This document shows positions 48,497 through 57,353 of a stretch of 64,000 nucleotides of DNA, piece by piece. The notes under the pieces were generated by a model, which worked only from the letters and a program-made list of their open reading frames with translations, had not been told where the DNA came from and did no database searches. This DNA comes from Ruminococcaceae bacterium UBA1405. Lineage in GTDB: Bacteria > Bacillota > Clostridia > Oscillospirales > Ruminococcaceae. The stretch lies in the NCBI GenBank assembly GCA_002305685.1, contig DBQB01000034.1, positions 52,479 to 116,478 on the forward strand, read 5' to 3'. Made by a program: the position numbers and the translations under genes. Position 1 is the stretch's first letter; each line of letters begins with the position of its first letter.

Positions 48497-50923
48497 CTAT
48501 TCCTGCTGATCACGGGGAGGAGCCGCATTGTTCTCCCGATACAGCTCCTTATATTGTCCCGGTGTCATGCTCTCAAAACGCTTAAAGGCCCGCATCAGCG
48601 TTTTGGTGTTGTTATATCCCACCTGGGTGGCAAGATCGTCCAGATTGGTATACCGGTCGCTGCATAGAATCGTCTTGGCGTGGTCAATGCGGATGCGATT
48701 GATATAATCCGGGATACCGTATTCGTTGTTTTCTCGGAAGATGCGGGATAGCTGAGCGGCGTTCATCTCAAAATGGTTGGAGATGATGCTCAGCGAAAGG
48801 TTGGGGTCATGAAAATTCTGCTGGATATAGGAGCGGACCTGACGGGTCACTCTCTGCTGGCGGGTCTCCTCCAGATGCATACTGCTGGTACAGAACGCAT
48901 CCGAAATATCCTGAAACAGCCGGAGTACCCTGCGAAGGGTGCGGATAGGATTGTCTCCCGTCATAACATCATTGAGGCATCTGGTAATTTTAGGAAGATA
49001 TAGATTTTCATCCAAATGCATCTGCGATACCAGCTCAGTGGAAAAGTTGGCCATGGCAGAGATGAACAACAGAAAGTCCGCCTGTAAAATGGTGGCTGTT
49101 CCCACCAAAGTATAGCCCCGGAAAAGACGGATCAAAGTATCCCGCAGTTGGGGGATGTTGTTCAGGCGAATCATCCGTTCCAGATATTTCCGGTCGTTCT
49201 CCCCTAAAATCTCCGGTCTGGACTGCTCCCGATTGGGAAGATCCCTAAGGTCGGATACCGTTTTTTGTTCCTGCTGTTCCTGCTGCACCGTCATACGCAA
49301 AAGATCCTGATAGCTCTGGGCAAGCTGATCCAACGGGTAAGGATGGGCACCGGTAACATATCTGGTCTCCATATATACCTGGGCGTTGACCGTCTCACAG
49401 ACACGGTGGGCGATATCCTCCAGCAACTGATGGGCATTTTCCACCTGGGTAAAGATCACCGAAATATACAGATTCTGTACCGGTACGTGCAGGGCGTAAA
49501 GCGCCTGTTGATATCCGTCGGGGGAGGTAAACTGTTCAGTGAGGGTTCGATAAAGCATCATCCGGGAATAGGTATAGTAATCCTCCATGGTGGAGGATGT
49601 GGGATCCGCCCGCATCTCACTTCCAGTGCGAGCGCCGTAATCGCAGATATAAAAAACCGTTAAATAACAGCTGGGCATCCCACCTTCCTGGTCGGAATAA
49701 TCCAAAAAATGGGTGGGGATCCGGCTGTTGCTGAAGTATTCCCGAAGTCCTTCCAAAACCTTTTGATTCACCGGATATTCTCCCACCATGCTGCGCCCCA
49801 TCACTGCGGTACACCATTCCTGGTCTCGATACCGAGAGAGGAGTGCCGACTGCTCCTTACGAAGCCCGGCAAAACTGTCGGAGAGAAAGATATATTCGTT
49901 TCCTCTGGGGAGATACCGCAAACGGTTGCTCTCCATATCCTGTACCAACTGGCGGATGGGACGGTAATGGCTGCGCACGCTCATCAATACGATCACAACC
50001 GCCGCCAGAAGATAAAACACAATTCCAATGATGGTAAACTGCTGTACCCAAAAATAGTCGGAATAATAATCCCCAAGAGGGGTGGCAACGATATAATACC
50101 AGTTAGTGGCACCGGAATAGATGCAGGAAACCATATAGGAGTCATTTCCATCCGGCTGTTCCACCACCATCGGCTGCTGAGACCGCAGCTGCTGCAAAGA
50201 AAAACCGAACATTTCCCAGGAAACACGGTTGGAGGGCGCCTGGGCCACAAAGCGCCCCACATCATCCACAATGTAGAGGTTGCTGGACGACGGCTGAACG
50301 TTGGAAAGCAGCCTGGCAGGATCAATCACAGCGATAAACTTGGTTCCATTGCGATGGGGCCATACCAGATAGGAAAGGGGCGCCTGGGACGCTCCGTCCA
50401 GATCACTGTAAAGGGCCATGGACTTTTTCTGCTGTACATTCTCAAAAGCAGCTCTCCAGGAGGTATAGGCAAATCCCTTGGGTGCAAGGAAAACCTGAAA
50501 ATACTTGTCCGCCGGCACCACCGTTGCGGACGACACCATGGTATCGGTGCGGGGATAATACACCATCATCTCATTGACAAAATCCAACGACAGCTGAGCA
50601 TCCCCCAACCGGGTATACGCCTCATACAGTTCATAAGAAGGCAGATCACTGAAAACCCCCTCATACCCATTGAGACGGATCAGCGTATAGTTTTGCTGAA
50701 GCTCATAAAGAATGCTGGCCGTATAGACAATTTGATTGTCCAGTTGCCGAACCATGCTGGACATGGCCTCCTCGTTGGCCTCGGCGCTCTGAAATTTTAT
50801 GGTTTTCTGGGTGGCAGTATACACCACCAGCATAATCGCCAGGGATAAAAGCAAAATTATTGTATAGGAAAAGGACCAGTACAGCACAACGCTGTGCTTT
50901 TGTCCATTAAAAGGATTGGTCAA
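48497..50923 (-). CDS. Membrane-bound AraC-family sensor-regulator (YesN/YtdP-like)
   Basis: 808 aa from a TTG start (AAAGGAG ten bases upstream). Two membrane spans (about 14-36 and 295-320) enclose an extracytoplasmic Cache-like sensor domain; after a HAMP-like and a long variable cytoplasmic region, the C-terminal AraC HTH pair (about 700-800) shows LSLSIISNHFEMNAAQLSRIFRENNEYGIPDYINRIRIDHAK and LDDLATQVGYNNTKTLMRAFKRFESMTPGQYKELY. Such one-component regulators sit beside and activate oligosaccharide ABC importers; here it is divergent from LplB-YtcP-SBP. Its own promoter is at 51096-51124. Confidence 0.9.
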   Translation of the reverse strand: MTNPFNGQKHSVVLYWSFSYTIILLLSLAIMLVVYTATQKTIKFQSAEANEEAMSSMVRQLDNQIVYTASILYELQQNYTLIRLNGYEGVFSDLPSYELYEAYTRLGDAQLSLDFVNEMMVYYPRTDTMVSSATVVPADKYFQVFLAPKGFAYTSWRAAFENVQQKKSMALYSDLDGASQAPLSYLVWPHRNGTKFIAVIDPARLLSNVQPSSSNLYIVDDVGRFVAQAPSNRVSWEMFGFSLQQLRSQQPMVVEQPDGNDSYMVSCIYSGATNWYYIVATPLGDYYSDYFWVQQFTIIGIVFYLLAAVVIVLMSVRSHYRPIRQLVQDMESNRLRYLPRGNEYIFLSDSFAGLRKEQSALLSRYRDQEWCTAVMGRSMVGEYPVNQKVLEGLREYFSNSRIPTHFLDYSDQEGGMPSCYLTVFYICDYGARTGSEMRADPTSSTMEDYYTYSRMMLYRTLTEQFTSPDGYQQALYALHVPVQNLYISVIFTQVENAHQLLEDIAHRVCETVNAQVYMETRYVTGAHPYPLDQLAQSYQDLLRMTVQQEQQEQKTVSDLRDLPNREQSRPEILGENDRKYLERMIRLNNIPQLRDTLIRLFRGYTLVGTATILQADFLLFISAMANFSTELVSQMHLDENLYLPKITRCLNDVMTGDNPIRTLRRVLRLFQDISDAFCTSSMHLEETRQQRVTRQVRSYIQQNFHDPNLSLSIISNHFEMNAAQLSRIFRENNEYGIPDYINRIRIDHAKTILCSDRYTNLDDLATQVGYNNTKTLMRAFKRFESMTPGQYKELYRENNAAPPRDQQE

Positions 50924-51095
50924 GCCTGATCGTCTCCTTTGGGATTATTGGAAGGCCGGTTTGCGGACCAAAAAGGATATGTAGGACAGCGGACGGCCAA
51001 TAATATATGCAATAAGTATAATTAAATGCAGAAATAACAATTAGTAACGAGAAGAACCGCAATATCTCTCCTTTATATGTAAACTATTGTGTTAT

Positions 51096-51124
51096 AGTAT
51101 ATCGTATAAAGGTTCTTTTCGCAA
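51096..51124 (-). promoter_or_regulatory. Promoter of the AraC-type regulator
   Basis: Minus strand TTGCGA, 17-base spacer, TATACT. Confidence 0.7.
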
Positions 51125-51392
51125 CCATTTCTGGTCGAAAGAATGCATCATCCTTTCCTTTTTTGAATGATCCTCCCAAAAATCATCATCATATTTACCA
51201 TGTAAGGGCCATCACAAACTCATAACAATTTTGCAAGAAAGCCGAAGCATTTTTGTGGAAATTGCAGCCAAAATCTGTAAAATTACGGACATAGAGCAGG
51301 GAATGTCCCTAAAATAACGTGAACGCCCACAAGGATTTGCAGAAATTGTCCACCGTTTTGTGAATATGTCTATGTTATTTGTCCCAAGCACG

Positions 51393-51401
51393 TGCTATAG
51401 T
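51393..51401 (+). promoter_or_regulatory. Extended -10 promoter of the importer operon
   Basis: TGC-TATAGT without a good -35, as expected for an activator-dependent promoter. Transcription would start near 51408, leaving about 155 nt of leader. Confidence 0.5.
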
Positions 51402-51564
51402 GGATATATCAAAAGTGTGGCGCAAATGTGAACAGGATGTGGCAGACGCAGGAACTAAACAGTTGTCGAAACACATGGTGCAGTAGATAACCGTGATCGT
51501 GCATTCCGGCGTTTTGTGTCACGTCCCGTTTGTTTCCACCAATTATCTTCAAGGAGGTTGTACA

Positions 51565-52524
51565 ATGAGCGGTTCCAAAAAGGCAACTGCCTCCGCCGGC
51601 AGGAATATGTCTTTTACAGCCAGGGCTGTGCGCGACATTAAAAAGAACTACGAGATCTATCTGATCCTTCTTCCTGTCGTGATTTTCTATCTGATTTTCC
51701 ACTATGCGCCCATGGGCGGCACCGTTATCGCGTTTCAGGATTGGCGTGCCAGCCGTCCAATGTTTGGTGAAGGAGCACGTTGGGTAGGATTCAAACACTT
51801 TATTTCTTTCTTTAACAGTTACTATTTCACTCGTGTATTGAGAAATACCGTAACCATCAGTATTTCCACTTTGATTTGGGGCTTCCCGGCGCCTGTTTTG
51901 CTGGCGTTGCTGATCAACGAACTGAAGAATAAGTATTACGCCCGTGTGGTACAGATCATCGTTTATCTTCCCCACTTCATTTCCATGGTGGTTCTCTGTG
52001 GTATGATCACCCTGTTTGTCCGTGACAACGGCGTTGTTACCCAGGTTCTTAGCCTGTTTGGTTTCCCCAAACAAAATATGCTGCAAAACCCGGATTTGTT
52101 TGTCCCAATTTATGTAATATCCAATATATGGCAAGGTGTAGGTTGGGGCTCTATCATTTATCTGGCTGCGCTGACCGGTGTGGATCAGCAGTTGTATGAG
52201 GCTGCCGAGATCGATGGTGCCGGTAAATGGAAACAGACCCTCCATATTACCATCCCCTGCATTATTCCTACCATTATCATCCAGTTTATCATGCGTACTG
52301 GCCAAATCCTCAGCGTTGGCCAGGAAAAGATTATCCTTCTGTACAACGAGACTACTTATGAGACCGCCGATGTTATCAGCTCCTTCGTTTACAGAAAAGG
52401 TTTGATTGAAAACGACCAGAGTTACGCCACTGCGGTTGGCCTGTTTAACTCGGTTATTAACTTCGTGATCGTTGCCATTGTCAATAAGATCAGTGGCACC
52501 CTCAGCGAAACCAGTCTGTGGTAA
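51565..52524 (+). CDS. lplB: ABC importer permease, LplB family
   Basis: 319 aa, six membrane spans. Starts MSGSKK with AAGGAGG upstream. Typical LplB features: YLILLPVVIFYLIFHYAPMGG at the N-terminus, IAFQDW, and the EAA coupling loop YEAAEIDGAGKWKQTLHITIPCI that contacts the ATPase. Imports oligosaccharides or their derivatives with YtcP and a lipoprotein. First gene of a three-gene operon; the ytcP gene starts 14 bases later. No ATPase gene is in the operon. Confidence 0.94.
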   Translation: MSGSKKATASAGRNMSFTARAVRDIKKNYEIYLILLPVVIFYLIFHYAPMGGTVIAFQDWRASRPMFGEGARWVGFKHFISFFNSYYFTRVLRNTVTISISTLIWGFPAPVLLALLINELKNKYYARVVQIIVYLPHFISMVVLCGMITLFVRDNGVVTQVLSLFGFPKQNMLQNPDLFVPIYVISNIWQGVGWGSIIYLAALTGVDQQLYEAAEIDGAGKWKQTLHITIPCIIPTIIIQFIMRTGQILSVGQEKIILLYNETTYETADVISSFVYRKGLIENDQSYATAVGLFNSVINFVIVAIVNKISGTLSETSLW

Positions 52525-52538
52525 GGAGGTAGAAACAA

Positions 52539-53426
52539 ATGGCAAATAATAAAATTAAAATCGGCTTGCCGGAACGTATATTTGACGTTTTTAATGTTAT
52601 TTTCATGTTTCTTCTCTGCATCATAATGCTATATCCGTTCTTGTATGTTATCTTCGCTTCTTTTAGTGAACCGGCAAAATTGATGGCTCACTCCGGAATG
52701 CTGCTTTCCCCGCAGGGATTGTCGCTGGATGCTTATGAAAGCGTTCTGCAAAACCCCCGTGTTTGGACCGGCTATAAGAACACCATCATCTATGTTCTGT
52801 TCGGAACTGCATTCAACATCGTGATGACGGTGCTTTGTGCCTATGGCCTTTCCAGAAAGGGACTCATGTTTACCCGGGTTATCACCATCATGATTGTTTT
52901 CACCATGTATTTCTCCGGCGGTATGATCCCCACCTATTTGGTAGTCAGAGGTCTGGGTCTTTACAACAGCCGTCTGGCTCTGATTATCCCCGGCGCGATC
53001 AATACCTTCAATATGATCATCATGAGAACCGCTATGGCGGCCGTACCAGACAGCTTGGAAGAATCTGCCCGTCTGGAGGGTGCAAGCCATCTGCAAGTAC
53101 TTTTCAAAATTATGATTCCCGTTACCATGCCCACCATTGCCGTACTGATCTTGTACTATGGTGTTGGTCATTGGAACGCTTGGTTCAATGCTTCTATTTA
53201 CCTGAGCGATCCCGCCAAGCAGCCTTTACAGCTGTTCCTGCGCCAGATTCTTATTACCGCCAATATGGGCGATATGGCAGGAAGTTCTTCTGAGGATCAG
53301 GCACTGTTAGCAGAAACAATCAAATACGCAACTATTGTGGTTGCAACCGTGCCCATCCTTGTATTGTATCCGTTCCTGCAAAAATACTTTGTCAAGGGTG
53401 TTATGGTTGGCTCCCTGAAGGGTTAA
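52539..53426 (+). CDS. ytcP: ABC importer permease, YtcP/LplC family
   Basis: 295 aa, six membrane spans. RIFDVFNVIFMFLLCIIMLYPFLYVIFASFSEP is the family N-terminus; the EAA loop reads EESARLEGASHLQVLFKIMIPVTMP; ends FLQKYFVKGVMVGSLKG, the near-invariant C-terminus of this family. AAGGAGG precedes the ATG. Partner of the LplB permease. Followed by a long hairpin before the solute-binding-protein gene. Confidence 0.95.
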   Translation: MANNKIKIGLPERIFDVFNVIFMFLLCIIMLYPFLYVIFASFSEPAKLMAHSGMLLSPQGLSLDAYESVLQNPRVWTGYKNTIIYVLFGTAFNIVMTVLCAYGLSRKGLMFTRVITIMIVFTMYFSGGMIPTYLVVRGLGLYNSRLALIIPGAINTFNMIIMRTAMAAVPDSLEESARLEGASHLQVLFKIMIPVTMPTIAVLILYYGVGHWNAWFNASIYLSDPAKQPLQLFLRQILITANMGDMAGSSSEDQALLAETIKYATIVVATVPILVLYPFLQKYFVKGVMVGSLKG

Positions 53427-53450
53427 TTCCCCTTCGTATCAGTTTTGTTA

Positions 53451-53497
53451 AAATCTATGGGGTTCCTTGAGAAGGCTCCTGGAACCTTCATAGATTT
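53451..53497 (+). promoter_or_regulatory. Intercistronic hairpin between ytcP and the binding-protein gene
   Basis: AAATCTATG/CATAGATTT and inner GGTTCC/GGAACC form a long stem of about 15 base pairs with no U-run. Such hairpins protect the downstream message and help the binding protein be made in excess over the permeases. Confidence 0.6.
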
Positions 53498-53557
53498 GGA
53501 TATGACAACCGCTGCATTTTCGCGGTGATTGTCCATCTTTTAAGGAGGAATATTCCA

Positions 53558-55198
53558 ATGTCTGTCAAAAAAGTATCGGCAGTAGCGTTGGCGGCTGCAA
53601 TGCTCGTCTCTATGGCGGCTTGCTCTCAGTCTTCGTCTTCTACTGCCAGCAGCTCTGCTGCTTCCAGCTCCGCAGACTCTTCTGCGGCTTCCAGCGAAAC
53701 TGCTTCTACCAGCAGTGAGGCTGCTAGCACCGAGTTCTCCTATCCCATGGAAGGCGACAAGACCCTGACCTACTGGGTTGGCGTAAGCGTCTCCAACTAC
53801 AACGACAACAACGCCAAACTGCCCATGTGGCAGAAGATGATGGAGGATACCGGTGTTACCATCGAGTTCATCCATCCCGTTGTTGGTCAGGAGCAGGAAA
53901 ACTTCAACCTGATGCTGGCTTCCGGCGACTACGCGGACATCATCGAGTCCAAGTATGCACTGCCTGCCACCATGCTGGATGACGGTATCATCATTGATCT
54001 GACCGAGATCCTGCCCCAGTATGCCCCCAACCTGTACAACTACCTGCAGGAGAACCCCGAAATTGACCGTCAGGTGAAGAACGATGACGGACAGTATCTG
54101 CTGTTCCCCTTCATTCGTCCCGATCCCCTGCTTCAGGTTTCCTCCGGTCCTATCGTTCGTAAGGACTGGCTGGATCAACTGGGCATGGAGCTGCCTGAGA
54201 CCATCGACGAGTGGACCGCTATGCTGACCGGATTTAGAGATCAGTGCGGCGCTACCGTTCCTCTGTGCTTTGCCGCTTCCACGGATCTGGATCGTATGAT
54301 GTACGCTTGGGAAACCGTTAACACCTTTGTTAACGAGAACGGTACCGTTGAGTACGGCTACCTGAGAGACGGTTACAAGGCTTTCCTGCAGCAGATGAAC
54401 GCCTGGTATACCGAGGGTCTGCTGGATCCCAACTATCCTTCTTCTACCCGTCAGATTCTGGACACCAACATTCTGACTGGTGTTTCCGGTGCTACCTACG
54501 GTTCCGGCGGTTCTTATCTGGGCGCTTGGCTCACTGCTAAACCCGCTGAGCCCGCTTCCTACGACCTGACCGGTCTGAAATACCCTGTTCTGGAAAAAGG
54601 CACCACCAATAAGCACGGCAACAACGTGCAGTTTGAGTTCTCCGACTCCAACGGCTGGGCAATGATCACCACCCAGTGCGAAGACGTTGAGACCGCTGCC
54701 CGCTTCCTGGATTACGGTTACACCGAGGCTGGCCATATGCTGCTCAACTTCGGTATCGAGGGCGAGAGCTACACCATGGTTGACGGTGTTCCCACCTATA
54801 CCGAGGCTATGTTCAACGATCCCGATGGCAAGTCCGTTTCCGATACTCTGGGCTACTATGTAAGAGCTACCGGTTCCGGTCCCTTCGTTCAGGATCCTGG
54901 TTATATCCTGCAGTACTATGAGACCCAGCAGCAGAAGGACGCTCTGGCTCTGTGGAGCGATCAGGAGCATCAGTCCACTAAGATGCCTCCCATTGTTCAC
55001 ACCACCGAGGAGGCCACTGAGTACTCCAGCATCATGAACGATATCGAAACCTACATCAAAGAGCAGCAGGTTCAGTTCGTCACTGGCACCAAGTCCTTTG
55101 ACGAGTTCGATGCTTTCATTGAGCAGATCAACAAGATGAACATTGCTCGTGCCATCGAGATCAAGCAAAACGCTCTGGATCGTTACAACGCCAGATAA
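53558..55198 (+). CDS. Extracellular solute-binding lipoprotein of the LplB/YtcP importer
   Basis: 546 aa. Lipoprotein signal: hydrophobic core then SMAAC at about 20-24, followed by a Ser/Ala-rich linker (about 25-60). The body is a family-1 type binding protein of the LplA group (VGVSVSNYNDNNAKLPMWQKMMEDTGVTIEFIHP, YADIIE, KDWLDQLGMELPETIDEWTAML). It delivers a glycan to LplB/YtcP. Strong AAGGAGG. Codon use is strongly selected, suggesting very high expression. A stable terminator follows. The ligand is not predictable. Confidence 0.92.
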   Translation: MSVKKVSAVALAAAMLVSMAACSQSSSSTASSSAASSSADSSAASSETASTSSEAASTEFSYPMEGDKTLTYWVGVSVSNYNDNNAKLPMWQKMMEDTGVTIEFIHPVVGQEQENFNLMLASGDYADIIESKYALPATMLDDGIIIDLTEILPQYAPNLYNYLQENPEIDRQVKNDDGQYLLFPFIRPDPLLQVSSGPIVRKDWLDQLGMELPETIDEWTAMLTGFRDQCGATVPLCFAASTDLDRMMYAWETVNTFVNENGTVEYGYLRDGYKAFLQQMNAWYTEGLLDPNYPSSTRQILDTNILTGVSGATYGSGGSYLGAWLTAKPAEPASYDLTGLKYPVLEKGTTNKHGNNVQFEFSDSNGWAMITTQCEDVETAARFLDYGYTEAGHMLLNFGIEGESYTMVDGVPTYTEAMFNDPDGKSVSDTLGYYVRATGSGPFVQDPGYILQYYETQQQKDALALWSDQEHQSTKMPPIVHTTEEATEYSSIMNDIETYIKEQQVQFVTGTKSFDEFDAFIEQINKMNIARAIEIKQNALDRYNAR

Positions 55199-55224
55199 TC
55201 GGTTTGCTGGTCATCTGATTTTCG

Positions 55225-55257
55225 TAGGGCTACAGCGTAGGCTGTAGCCCTATTTTT
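55225..55257 (+). terminator. Intrinsic terminator of the importer operon
   Basis: Perfect 12-base-pair stem TAGGGCTACAGC/GCTGTAGCCCTA, GTAG loop, then TTTTT. Confidence 0.95.
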
Positions 55258-55275
55258 GTGCCGGCAAAAATTATT

Positions 55276-55299
55276 GCAGTGCCGCAGTGCCGCAGTGCC
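55276..55299. repeat. Three tandem copies of GCAGTGCC
   Basis: Exact octamer repeated head to tail three times in the gap before mraY. Short tandem repeats of this kind can change copy number by slippage. Confidence 0.9.
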
Positions 55300-55421
55300 G
55301 CCGAAAAATAAAAAATTGTTAAAGCTCCTATCTTTTGCTTTTCATTTTACAAAAACCGCGTTACAATGGAGATAACCCCAAAGCTGGATCAAAGGTAAAC
55401 AGAAAGGAAGATCAAATCAAT

Positions 55422-56387
55422 ATGCTTTTCGATGGAATAGGTGCCGCCAACCTCCCAACCGTATGGTTCGCAGGAGTACTGGCCGCATTTCTGGGAACCG
55501 CTTTGCTGCTTTACTGCCTGATGAATGAACTTCCTCGGGATGGAGGACGGGAATTTGCCCATCAGGGAAACCTCTCCGCAGGCAAACCCAGAGGCGCAGG
55601 ACTGATTTTCATTTTGGTGTTTGCGGTAATTGGGATGCTGTTTGTGGGCAAAAACATAGAGATTGCCATCTATTTGCTGCTCACCGTTGCAGAGATGCTC
55701 ACCGGCTATCTGGATGACCGTTCCTCTGTTCCATGGAACGAATATAAAAAAGGCCTTTTGGATCTGATTGTTGCCGTGATCGCCGCCGTTACCTACATTC
55801 GGTGCAACGGAACTACCATTACCATTTCCCTGCTGGATTTACAGTGGACCGTACCGCCGCTGCTTTTTGGCCTGGCGGCAGTCATTCTGATTTGGGTCTC
55901 CATCAATGTGACCAACTGCACCGATGGTGTGGACGGTCTGTTGGGCACCCTCTCGCTGATCACCCTTGGGACACTGCTGCTGGCCGGGCAGATTACCGGG
56001 ATGGATACCGCTTTCCGCTTTGTGATAACGGTACTGATGGCCTGTCTGGTGGGGTATCTGTGGTTTAACGCTACCCCCAGCCTGCTGATGATGGGGGACG
56101 CCGGATCCCGGGCTCTGGGTTTCTTCATTGCTGTGGCTGCGCTGAAAACCGGGGATCCTTTCCTCTATTTGCTGGCTGCACTGGTCATGATCGTTGACGG
56201 AGGAGCCGGACTTGCCAAGATCGCCCTGCTGCGGTTTCTGAAGATCCATATTCTAAAAAATATCCGTACCCCCATCCATGACCATGTACGGAAAAATAAG
56301 GACTGGTCCAACACCCATACGGTTTTCCGTTTCGCCGCCGTACAGCTGGTATTTTCGGCAGCCACAATCTGGATACTGCTGCGCTGA
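55422..56387 (+). CDS. mraY: Phospho-N-acetylmuramoyl-pentapeptide transferase (MraY family)
   Basis: 321 aa, about ten spans. Family motifs: LDDRSSVPWNEYKKG (DD, Mg site), NCTDGVDGL, MMGDAGSRALGFF, and the histidine motif PIHDHVRKNKDWSNTHTVFRF, where MraY normally has HHHFE.KGW. Transfers phospho-MurNAc-pentapeptide to undecaprenyl phosphate (lipid I). It stands alone rather than in a division/cell-wall cluster, and the histidine motif is HDH rather than HHH, so it could be a second copy or a related polyprenyl-phosphate sugar-1-phosphate transferase. A weak AAGGAAG precedes MLFDGIG. TACAAT at 55362 may be the -10. Confidence 0.78.
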   Translation: MLFDGIGAANLPTVWFAGVLAAFLGTALLLYCLMNELPRDGGREFAHQGNLSAGKPRGAGLIFILVFAVIGMLFVGKNIEIAIYLLLTVAEMLTGYLDDRSSVPWNEYKKGLLDLIVAVIAAVTYIRCNGTTITISLLDLQWTVPPLLFGLAAVILIWVSINVTNCTDGVDGLLGTLSLITLGTLLLAGQITGMDTAFRFVITVLMACLVGYLWFNATPSLLMMGDAGSRALGFFIAVAALKTGDPFLYLLAALVMIVDGGAGLAKIALLRFLKIHILKNIRTPIHDHVRKNKDWSNTHTVFRFAAVQLVFSAATIWILLR

Positions 56388-56429
56388 GTTTCCCCCCACA
56401 TCCAACCAAAATCTATCTGTTCAAACAAA

Positions 56430-56480
56430 AACAGCCCTCTATGCCTGTCCGCCAACGGCTTTCCGGCATAGAGGGCTGTT
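56430..56480. terminator. Terminator between mraY and the activase gene
   Basis: Perfect 16-base-pair stem AACAGCCCTCTATGCC/GGCATAGAGGGCTGTT with a 19-base loop. The minus-strand side is followed by TTTTTG, so it best ends the glycyl-radical operon, and it also lies after mraY. Confidence 0.85.
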
Positions 56481-56505
56481 ATATTTATTATATTGCGATT
56501 GGATC

Positions 56506-57300
56506 CTATCCGCCGATCTGGACGTGCAGTCCTGTCACAGCGGCTGCCTTGGCCAACCGTTCCATATGTTCGTTGGAAGGCGGTTCAATGGCAGAGAGGG
56601 TGTATTTTCGGCCCAGACCATCATATTTGTCGGTTCCAAGACGATGGTAAGGAAGCAGATGCAGCCGGGTCACACCCGGCAAACTTTGGGCAAAACGGGC
56701 AATCGCCGTAATCTCTTCCGGGGTAGCATTAAAACTGGGGATCACCGGAACCCGGATCACCAAATTTTGTCCGCTCTGAGCGATCTTACGGGCGTTTTCC
56801 AGAATCTGCTCATTGGGTACCCCCGTAAAATGCTGGTGCTTTTCGCTGTCCATATGCTTGATATCCATCAGGAAGGTATCCAGATATGGAAGAATTTTTT
56901 CCTGAATCTGGGAAAATTGGGCAAACCCAGTTGATTCAATGGCGGTAGTAATTCCATGATCTTTCGCATATTCCAGCAAAGCCGAAGCAAAATCCATCTG
57001 CAACAGCGCCTCACCCCCGGAAAGGGTCAACCCGCCGCCGCTGCGCCGGAAGTAGAAACGGTCCTTGAGCACTTCGTCCATCACTTCCACCACATTGACA
57101 TCCTGTCCGATGATTTTAGGCTTTCCCGCGACCACCATGGTCTGTATCTGCCGCTCCTGAGATTCCGGATTGCAGCACCACCGGCACCGCAGCGGACATC
57201 CCTTGAGAAACACAATGGTACGAATACCCGGGCCGTCATGGATAGAATATTTCTGTATATCAAATATTCTGCCGCGTATCTGTAAAAAATCTCGCTCCAT
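56506..57300 (-). CDS. Glycyl-radical-enzyme activating protein (radical SAM) without ferredoxin domain
   Basis: 264 aa. Radical SAM motif CPLRCRWC near residue 34-41, preceded by RGRIFDIQKYSIHDGPGIRTIVFLKG and followed by CNPES; later LTLSGGEALLQ, DTFLMDIKHMD and RVPVIPSFNA. These motifs are those of dehydratase-type activases such as DhaB2, but the stretch of eight cysteines for two extra [4Fe-4S] clusters normally present between NPES and the RRS.GG.TLSGGE motif is absent; the two flanks are joined by about 45 Cys-free residues. It installs the glycyl radical on the enzyme encoded just upstream. Start MERDFLQIRG; the AAAGAG site is weak and an earlier ATG at 57354 is possible. Confidence 0.88.
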   Translation of the reverse strand: MERDFLQIRGRIFDIQKYSIHDGPGIRTIVFLKGCPLRCRWCCNPESQERQIQTMVVAGKPKIIGQDVNVVEVMDEVLKDRFYFRRSGGGLTLSGGEALLQMDFASALLEYAKDHGITTAIESTGFAQFSQIQEKILPYLDTFLMDIKHMDSEKHQHFTGVPNEQILENARKIAQSGQNLVIRVPVIPSFNATPEEITAIARFAQSLPGVTRLHLLPYHRLGTDKYDGLGRKYTLSAIEPPSNEHMERLAKAAAVTGLHVQIGG

Positions 57301-57353
57301 ATTCTCGTCTCTTTCATTGATTATTGGGATGAAAACAGGACGCCGGCACTCCA

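Larger units (their letters stand above)
50924..51564. other. Divergent regulatory region between araC-type gene and importer operon
   Basis: 641 bases, AT-rich, no gene. Leftward promoter at 51096-51124 and rightward extended -10 at 51393-51401 leave a 270-base segment between them for activator binding. An inverted repeat GGACAT/ATGTCC lies near 51287-51308. Leaders are about 165 nt on both sides. No clear CcpA cre site was found by eye. Confidence 0.55.

Noticed and set aside
53540..55168. A 542-codon open frame on the minus strand
   Set aside because: Antisense shadow of the solute-binding protein, whose strong codon bias removes stops on the other strand.
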